The notes beneath the pieces were generated by a model that searched no databases, was not told the origin of the DNA, and saw nothing but the letters and a program-made list of their open reading frames with translations. A DNA stretch of 64,000 bases from Streptomyces sp. AC1-42W (GTDB lineage Bacteria > Actinomycetota > Actinomycetes > Streptomycetales > Streptomycetaceae), in contig NZ_QKWY01000002.1 in assembly GCF_003248355.1 (NCBI RefSeq), positions 682,001 to 746,000 of the forward strand. Direction: 5' to 3'. Below are positions 59,092-64,000 of this stretch, piece after piece (positions within the stretch are counted from its first letter, which is position 1; the number at the start of each line of letters is the position of its first letter). The position numbers were made by a program, and so were the translations under genes.

Positions 59092-60114
59092 ATGGCGAAG
59101 AGGGGCGGACAGCCCGAATCCGGGAGAGTCCAGGCCGCCGTCGACGAGCCCGGACGGCGACTGCCGTACCCCAGCGGCTGGTTCTGCCTGGCGCGTTCAC
59201 GGGAGCTGTCGCCCGGCAAAGTCGTGACCCGCCGTTTCATGGACGAGGACGTCGTCCTCTACCGCACCCGTGACGGCCGCGCCCACGCCGTACGTCCCTA
59301 CTGCCCCCACCTCGGCGCCCACCTGGGCGCCGGCGGCACGGTCGAGGGCCGGAACCTCGTATGCCCCTTTCACGGCTTCGCCTTCGGCCCGGACGGCACC
59401 TGCGTCGGCACGCCGGACGGCCCGCCCCCGCGCGCCCGTCTGAGCCACCACACCATCAGCGAGCGCAACGGCTTCCTCTTCGTCTGGTACGCACCCGGCG
59501 GCGCCGCGCCCACCTGGGAGATCCCTGGCATCGCGCGGCCCGGAATCGCCCCGACGGCCGCCTGGAGCACGGAAGTGCGCACCTACCCCCAGGAGATCAT
59601 CGAGAACACCCTCGACTTCCAGCACCTCCCGGTCCTGCACCACGTCTCCGTGCGGCAGCTCGACCCGCCCACGCCCCAGGGCCCCCTGCTGCGCATGCGG
59701 CTGCGCCTCGGGCCGACCAGGCCGGCCGTCCTCGCGCACCGGGTCCGGGCCGACCACACCTTCCTCCTGGCCGGGCTGGGATACCTCTGCGTCGAACTGC
59801 CCGTGCCCTCGCTCGGACTCACCAGCTACCTCTGGGCGATGCACACCCCGACCGGGCCCCGGCGCACGCGCATGCTGGTCGCGACGGCCTGCGCGGACCT
59901 CCACGGGCGGGCCGCCGACGCGGCGTCGCTCCCGCGGCGCGGCCTGCACCGGGCCTTCGCCCACGCGATGCTGCGCACCGCGGTCGGCAAGGTCCACCAG
60001 GACCTGACGATCTGGAACACCAAGCGCTACGAGCCATACCCCCGGCTCGCCCCGAACGACCGTGCCATCGGCCTGTTCCGCCACTGGACCCGCCAGTTCT
60101 ACCCGGAACCCTGA
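59092..60114 (+). CDS. Rieske non-heme iron oxygenase
   Basis: A protein of 340 aa from ATG 59092 (MAKRGGQ; ATG 59083 is also possible). The Rieske [2Fe-2S] ligands are in CPHLGAH and CPFHGF. The mononuclear iron site follows as ENTLDFQHLPVLHHVS, with the D-x2-H-x4-H pattern. The layout resembles VanA/KshA-type single-component oxygenases, which need a separate reductase not found here. It is convergent with the PspAB gene. Confidence 0.88.
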   Translation: MAKRGGQPESGRVQAAVDEPGRRLPYPSGWFCLARSRELSPGKVVTRRFMDEDVVLYRTRDGRAHAVRPYCPHLGAHLGAGGTVEGRNLVCPFHGFAFGPDGTCVGTPDGPPPRARLSHHTISERNGFLFVWYAPGGAAPTWEIPGIARPGIAPTAAWSTEVRTYPQEIIENTLDFQHLPVLHHVSVRQLDPPTPQGPLLRMRLRLGPTRPAVLAHRVRADHTFLLAGLGYLCVELPVPSLGLTSYLWAMHTPTGPRRTRMLVATACADLHGRAADAASLPRRGLHRAFAHAMLRTAVGKVHQDLTIWNTKRYEPYPRLAPNDRAIGLFRHWTRQFYPEP

Positions 60115-60148
60115 ACGAACCCGGCGCCACGGCCTCCGTGCCCGCCCC

Positions 60149-60733
60149 TCACAGCCCCGGCGCCCCCCACACCGGGAACCAGCGGGACAGGTCCGGCTCG
60201 ACGCGGAGGTCGTCGGCCAGCGTGGCGCGGACCTGGAGTTCCAGTTGGTTGTCGCGCCTCTCGGCGGCGCCCGGCACCGGGGCGAAGGGGTAGAACGTGC
60301 CGCGTTTGTAGAGGTAGACCAGGGCCAGGGCGCGGCCGGCCGGGTCCTTGAAGGCGACCAGGGAGCAGAGCAGCTGCGGGCCGAAGCCGGCTTCCTGGAG
60401 GAGCGTGTTGACGGCGTGCAGGTCGTTGACCAGGGCGGCGCTGTCCTCGGCCGGCCGGCGGGCCAGCAGCCAGGTGTAGCCGTACGAGTCCTGGCTGAAC
60501 TCCACCGGGATGCCCCCGCGCCCCGTATCCGCGTCGAGGAGTTCGCGTACGTCCTGCCGGATGCGGGCGAAGGCGGAGCCCTCCACGCCCGCGAAGCACA
60601 CCGAGCCCCGGCCGGTCGGGGCGAAGCCCGTCGCGGCCCGCAGGGTCAGCGCGGCGGACGGGACGGCGAAGAGCTGGTCCAGATCCGGGCGGACCGGCTT
60701 GCTGCGGCCCAGGATCGTGTCGAGCAGGCCCAC
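60149..60733 (-). CDS. pspAB: PspA-associated protein PspAB
   Basis: A protein of 194 aa beginning MGLLDTILGRSKPVRPDLDQLFAVPSAALTL, as in actinobacterial PspAB. It also contains GSVCFAGVEGSAFARIRQDVRELLD and GPQLLCSLVAFKDPAGRALALVYLYKRGTFYPFAP. It lies 30 bp downstream of htpX, the conserved pairing. It is linked to the membrane-stress (Psp) response; the biochemical role is unclear. Confidence 0.88.
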   Translation of the reverse strand: MGLLDTILGRSKPVRPDLDQLFAVPSAALTLRAATGFAPTGRGSVCFAGVEGSAFARIRQDVRELLDADTGRGGIPVEFSQDSYGYTWLLARRPAEDSAALVNDLHAVNTLLQEAGFGPQLLCSLVAFKDPAGRALALVYLYKRGTFYPFAPVPGAAERRDNQLELQVRATLADDLRVEPDLSRWFPVWGAPGL

Positions 60734-60763
60734 GGGGACTCCTTGAGAGGGAAACGGGCGCCC

Positions 60764-61675
60764 TCACGGGCGGGACAGGTCGGCCGAGATACGGGCCAGC
60801 TGGTCCAGACGCTGTTCCAGCGTCGGATGCGTGGAGAGCAGCCGGCCGATGCTCTCCTTCGACGCGAAGGCCGGAACGAAGTAGAACGCGTTGTACGGCT
60901 CCGCCTTCCGCAGGTCCTCCGTCGGAATCCGGGCCATCTGGCCGCTCACCTTCGTCAGCGCGGACGCGAGGGCGGAGGGGCGGCCCGTCAGCAGGGCGGC
61001 GGTCCGGTCCGCGGACAGCTCGCGGTAGCGCGACAGCAGCCGGGTCAGCAGAAGGCTCAGCGCGTAGACGACCGCGCTGACCAGCGGGATCAGCATGAGG
61101 ATGATGCCCGAGGGATCGTTGCTCCGGTTGCTCCGGGCGAAGCCGCCCCACAGCGCGACGCGGGTGATGATTCCGGCCAGGACGCCCAGGAACGAGGCGA
61201 TCGTCATCACCGCCACATCCCGGTGCGCGACATGCGACATCTCGTGCGCGAGGACCCCCTCCAGCTCCTCCGGCTCCAGTCTGCGCAGCAGCCCCGTGGT
61301 CGCGCACACGAGCGAGGACCTCTCGCTCCGGCCGGTCGCGAACGCGTTCGGCACATCGCTCTCCGCGACCGCCACACGCGGTTTCGGCATATCGGCAAGA
61401 GCGCAGATCCGGTCGATCGCGCCGTGCAGTTCGGGCGCCTCGGCGGGGGACACCTCCCGCGCGCCCATGCTGAACGCCGCGATCCGGTCGCTGAACCAGA
61501 ACTGGGCGACGAACATGCCGCCGACCAGAACCAGGATCAGCGGCCAGGACCCTCGCAGCACGGCCAGCAGCACCCCGACCAGGACCACGTACAGCAGCCC
61601 GATCAGAAACATGGTGGTCACCATGCGGGTGGTCAGTCCCCGGTCGGTGGCGTACCGGCTACGCGTACGGCTCAT
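60764..61675 (-). CDS. htpX: Zinc metalloprotease HtpX (M48)
   Basis: A protein of 303 aa from ATG 61675 (MSRTRSRYATDRG). Two N-terminal membrane helices (FLIGLLYVVLVGVLLAVL; PLILVLVGGMFVAQFWF) precede the catalytic HEMSH at residues 144-148. Two further helices follow, then the downstream ELSADR with the third zinc ligand Glu. It degrades damaged membrane proteins under stress. It is transcribed with pspAB and divergent from the P450 gene. Confidence 0.93.
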   Translation of the reverse strand: MSRTRSRYATDRGLTTRMVTTMFLIGLLYVVLVGVLLAVLRGSWPLILVLVGGMFVAQFWFSDRIAAFSMGAREVSPAEAPELHGAIDRICALADMPKPRVAVAESDVPNAFATGRSERSSLVCATTGLLRRLEPEELEGVLAHEMSHVAHRDVAVMTIASFLGVLAGIITRVALWGGFARSNRSNDPSGIILMLIPLVSAVVYALSLLLTRLLSRYRELSADRTAALLTGRPSALASALTKVSGQMARIPTEDLRKAEPYNAFYFVPAFASKESIGRLLSTHPTLEQRLDQLARISADLSRP

Positions 61676-61872
61676 CGGGCGCCCTCCAGTCCTCGCCGCC
61701 CCCGGTCTGTCCGGTCTGTCCCGCCCGTCTTCCATGGTGCGCCTCACCGGCCGAAAACGACGGAAACCGGATGGGTGGGGAGATGTGGCCGAAGAGCGTC
61801 TGGTCCCGATAGGTGCCTGGGGCATCTAGTGAGGGTGATCGGCAGGACCACCCCCCTCGCTGCGAGGTCCGC

Positions 61873-63126
61873 ATGACACAGATCCAGTCCGAGATCCAGT
61901 CCGAGACGATTCCCTTCCCGCAGGACCGCACCTGTCCGTACGAGCCGCCCGCCGGATACCCCAGGGCCGGCCGGGACCGGGGCCCCGTGACCCGGGTCCG
62001 GCTCTACGACGGCCGTACGGTCTGGCTGGTGACCGGGCACGCCGAGGCGCGCGCCCTGCTCGCCGACCCCCGGCTCTCGTCCGACCGCGCACACCCCGCG
62101 TTCCCGCTCTTCGCGCCCCGGCTGGCCGCGGTCAGACAGCGGCGCGTCGAACTGCTCGGCGTGGACGACCCGGAGCACAACGCGCAGCGCCGCAAGCTCA
62201 TCCCGAGCTTCACCGTCCGCCGGACGGCGGCCCTGCGCCCGCGCATCGAGCAGATCGTGGACGGGCTGCTGGACGCGATGGTCGCGCAGGGCCCGCCCGC
62301 CGAGCTGGTCGGCGGCTTCGCCCTGCCGGTGCCGTCCATGGTCATCTGCGAGCTGCTCGGGGTGCCGTACGAGGACCACGACTTCTTCGAGGACCGCTCG
62401 CGCAGGCTGCTCCGGGGCCCCGGACCGGACGACGTGGTCGCGGCCCGGGAGGACCTGGACGCGTACTTCCGCGAGCTGATCGACGTCAAGCGGCGGCGGA
62501 AGCCGGAGCCCGGCGGGCAGGGCGCGCCGGGCGGGCCCGGCGACGGGCTGCTGGACGAGCTGATCGCCGGGCAGCTGGAGGCCGGGACGATGGACGGCGG
62601 GGAGCTGGTCCGGCTGGCCGAGATCCTGCTCGTGGCCGGTCACGAGACCACCGCGAACATGATCGCGCTCGGTACGTACACACTGCTGCGGCACCCGGAC
62701 CAGCTGGCCCGGTTCACGGCGGGCGACGCCGACGCGGTGCCGGCCGCCGTGGAGGAGCTGCTGCGCTTCCTGTCCATCGCGGACGGGCTCTCGCGGCTGG
62801 CCGTCGAGGACATCGAGATCGGCGGGGAGACGGTCCGGGCGGGGGAGGGCGTGCTGCTGTCCACCTCGGTGATCAACCGGGACGCGTCCGTCTTCCCGGA
62901 GCCGGACGTGCTGGACCTCGGGCGCGGCGGGCGCAACCACGTGGCGTTCGGGTTCGGCGTCCACCAGTGCCTGGGCCAGAACCTGGCCCGCGCCGAACTG
63001 GAGATCGCGCTGCCGGCCCTCTTCCGCCGCCTGCCGGGGCTGCGGCTCGCGGTGGAGCCGCAGGAGGTCCGGGCCAAGCCGGGGGACACGGTGCAGGGGT
63101 TGCTGGAACTGCCGGTGACCTGGTGA
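61873..63126 (+). CDS. Cytochrome P450 (CYP105-like)
   Basis: A protein of 417 aa from ATG 61873. It has the I-helix oxygen-binding LLVAGHETTANMIAL, the ExxR pair in AVEELLRFLS, and the heme loop FGFGVHQCLGQNLARAELE with the Cys ligand. The N-terminal FPQDRTCPYEPPAGY and LADPRLSSDRAHPAFP are typical of CYP105-type soluble P450s. A dedicated ferredoxin follows 13 bp later. The substrate cannot be told from sequence; xenobiotic or secondary-metabolite hydroxylation are usual for the family. Confidence 0.93.
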   Translation: MTQIQSEIQSETIPFPQDRTCPYEPPAGYPRAGRDRGPVTRVRLYDGRTVWLVTGHAEARALLADPRLSSDRAHPAFPLFAPRLAAVRQRRVELLGVDDPEHNAQRRKLIPSFTVRRTAALRPRIEQIVDGLLDAMVAQGPPAELVGGFALPVPSMVICELLGVPYEDHDFFEDRSRRLLRGPGPDDVVAAREDLDAYFRELIDVKRRRKPEPGGQGAPGGPGDGLLDELIAGQLEAGTMDGGELVRLAEILLVAGHETTANMIALGTYTLLRHPDQLARFTAGDADAVPAAVEELLRFLSIADGLSRLAVEDIEIGGETVRAGEGVLLSTSVINRDASVFPEPDVLDLGRGGRNHVAFGFGVHQCLGQNLARAELEIALPALFRRLPGLRLAVEPQEVRAKPGDTVQGLLELPVTW

Positions 63127-63139
63127 GGAGGGGAGGACG

Positions 63140-63319
63140 ATGAAGATCGCCATCGACAAGGACCTGTGCATCGGCGCCGGGCAGTGCGCGCTGGCCGCGC
63201 CGAAGGTGTTCACCCAGGACGACGACGGCCTGAGCGAACTCCTCCCCGACGCGGAACCGGGCCCGATGGTCGCGGAGGCGGCCCGCGCCTGCCCGGTGGG
63301 GGCGATCAGGATGGAGTAG
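63140..63319 (+). CDS. 3Fe-4S ferredoxin partnering the P450
   Basis: A protein of 59 aa with GGGGAGGACG before its ATG. It begins MKIAIDKDLCIGAGQCALAAP and ends EAARACPVGAIRME. Cys ligands C-x5-C and a distal C-P with no fourth Cys fit a [3Fe-4S] ferredoxin of the type that feeds electrons to Streptomyces P450s. It is in one operon with the P450 gene. Confidence 0.93.
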   Translation: MKIAIDKDLCIGAGQCALAAPKVFTQDDDGLSELLPDAEPGPMVAEAARACPVGAIRME

Positions 63320-63378
63320 GGCACCGGGAGACAGGACCTGGGGGCGCGGGGTCGCCGCGCGTGGCCCGCAGGGGTTCG

Positions 63379-63993
63379 CTACTTCGTCGGCTTTCTGCCG
63401 GTGATGCCGAGGTGCACCAACAGGGCGAGGTTCGGCTTGAGTTCGGCCTGCTTGACGCCCCAGGCGGTGAACCCCTTCTGGTGCGAGGCGACGCCGGCCA
63501 GCATGACGACCAGCGAGCCGGCCATCGCGGCGGCGCTGACGTCCTTGTCGACCTTGCCCTTCGCCTGGAGTTCCTTCACGGACTCCGTGAGGGAACCGGT
63601 GACGGAGTTGAGGATCTTCATGCGGATCTTGTTGAACCGCTTGTCGCCCTCGGCCGCGCCGAGATCGACCACGCGCAGAATCGCGTCGTTCCGCCGCCAG
63701 AAGTCGAGGAATCCCTCGACGAGTTGTTCGGCGGTCTGCCATCCCGACTTGCCGACCCAGGAACGCCCGGCGACAAGTTCCGTCAGCCCGGAGCCCTCCT
63801 TCGCCATCTCTTCGGCGATTTCGAGGACAGCGCCCTCGACGTCCGGGAAATACTGGTAGAAGGTAGCCGGTGAAGTCCCCGCCTTACGGGCGACGTCGAT
63901 GACTTTGACGTCCCGGTACGGCGAGGAGCTGAGCATCTCGCTGAGGCAGTCGAGCAGCTTCTGCCGCGTCGCCTGGCCGCGCCGACCGGCCAC
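63379..63993 (-). CDS. TetR-family regulator (start close to the window edge)
   Basis: A protein of 204 aa from GTG 63993; only seven bases remain upstream, so a longer N-terminus is possible. The TetR DNA-binding domain occupies residues 8-55 (RQKLLDCLSEMLSSSPYRDVKVIDVARKAGTSPATFYQYFPDVEGAVLEIAEEM). The ligand-binding helices follow (EQLVEGFLDFWRRNDAILRVVDLGAAEGDKRF). It converges on the P450-ferredoxin operon and may control it or an upstream oxidative gene. The ligand is unknown. Confidence 0.88.
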   Translation of the reverse strand: MAGRRGQATRQKLLDCLSEMLSSSPYRDVKVIDVARKAGTSPATFYQYFPDVEGAVLEIAEEMAKEGSGLTELVAGRSWVGKSGWQTAEQLVEGFLDFWRRNDAILRVVDLGAAEGDKRFNKIRMKILNSVTGSLTESVKELQAKGKVDKDVSAAAMAGSLVVMLAGVASHQKGFTAWGVKQAELKPNLALLVHLGITGRKPTK

Positions 63994-64000
63994 GCGGCCG

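Noticed and set aside
1..64000. tRNA, rRNA or CRISPR features
   Set aside because: I looked for tRNA T-loop GGTTCGA/GGTTCAA contexts and for evenly spaced short repeats; the hits fall inside protein genes or the Pro-rich coding repeats.

Overview
High G+C (about 70-75%), GTG-rich starts, purine-rich ribosome binding sites, and families such as XRE/DUF5753-DUF397 pairs, PspAB-HtpX and CYP105-like P450 genes point to a Streptomyces chromosome. The window is a conserved backbone cut by several mobile or laterally acquired blocks. Every family call here is made by eye from sequence; no database search was run.

Layout. 1-2319 (-) is a partial secreted TolB/PD40 beta-propeller protein. 2508-3230 (-) is a LuxR-type regulator divergent from a 13-gene contractile injection system (eCIS/CIS) cluster on the + strand (3431-18532): membrane-anchored Ig-like protein, sheath, tube 1, small tail proteins, a giant disordered Pro-rich protein with about 18 VQR motifs, tube 2, LysM baseplate protein, VgrG-like spike, PAAR tip, gp25, baseplate J, gpI-like protein and a zinc-ribbon membrane protein resembling CisA of Streptomyces CIS. 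No AAA+ ATPase and no recognisable tape measure are present.

18533-35367 looks like a 17-kb island inserted at the 3' end of the cisA-like gene: the last 150 bp of that gene recur at 35368-35517 with about 14 differences. The island carries wreckage of a pSAM2-type integrative element (rep, xis/int), an intact IS1380-family element with a CTAG target duplication, a 164-bp MITE inside the integrase, a secreted RHS-Hint polymorphic toxin with an overlapping candidate immunity gene, and a LamG surface protein split by an IS4-family element whose 10-bp target duplication lets the original frame be rebuilt exactly.

35.6-49.4 kb is a toxin/immunity and stress zone: YefM-YoeB, a HigBA-like trio, a barstar-domain protein, an orphan toxin C-terminus with immunity gene cut by a degraded IS5-family element, and an SseB-like / WXG-like / RHS operon with its own candidate immunity gene. 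Beyond that lie a truncated P-loop gene joined to an IS1380 remnant, a DnaQ-like exonuclease and a hypothetical gene.

49.4-54.7 kb: an XRE/DUF5753 regulator and its DUF397 partner, then an ATP-grasp RiPP (graspetide/imiditide type) cassette: TPR regulator, precursor peptide, ATP-grasp ligase and PIMT-like methyltransferase. The cassette is bracketed by a 63-bp direct repeat made of the DUF397 3' end, and the right copy supplies the last codons of a glutaminase. 54.7-64 kb is more ordinary backbone: glutaminase, collagen-like secreted protein, membrane protein, Baeyer-Villiger-type monooxygenase, Rieske oxygenase, PspAB-HtpX, P450 with 3Fe-4S ferredoxin, and a TetR regulator.
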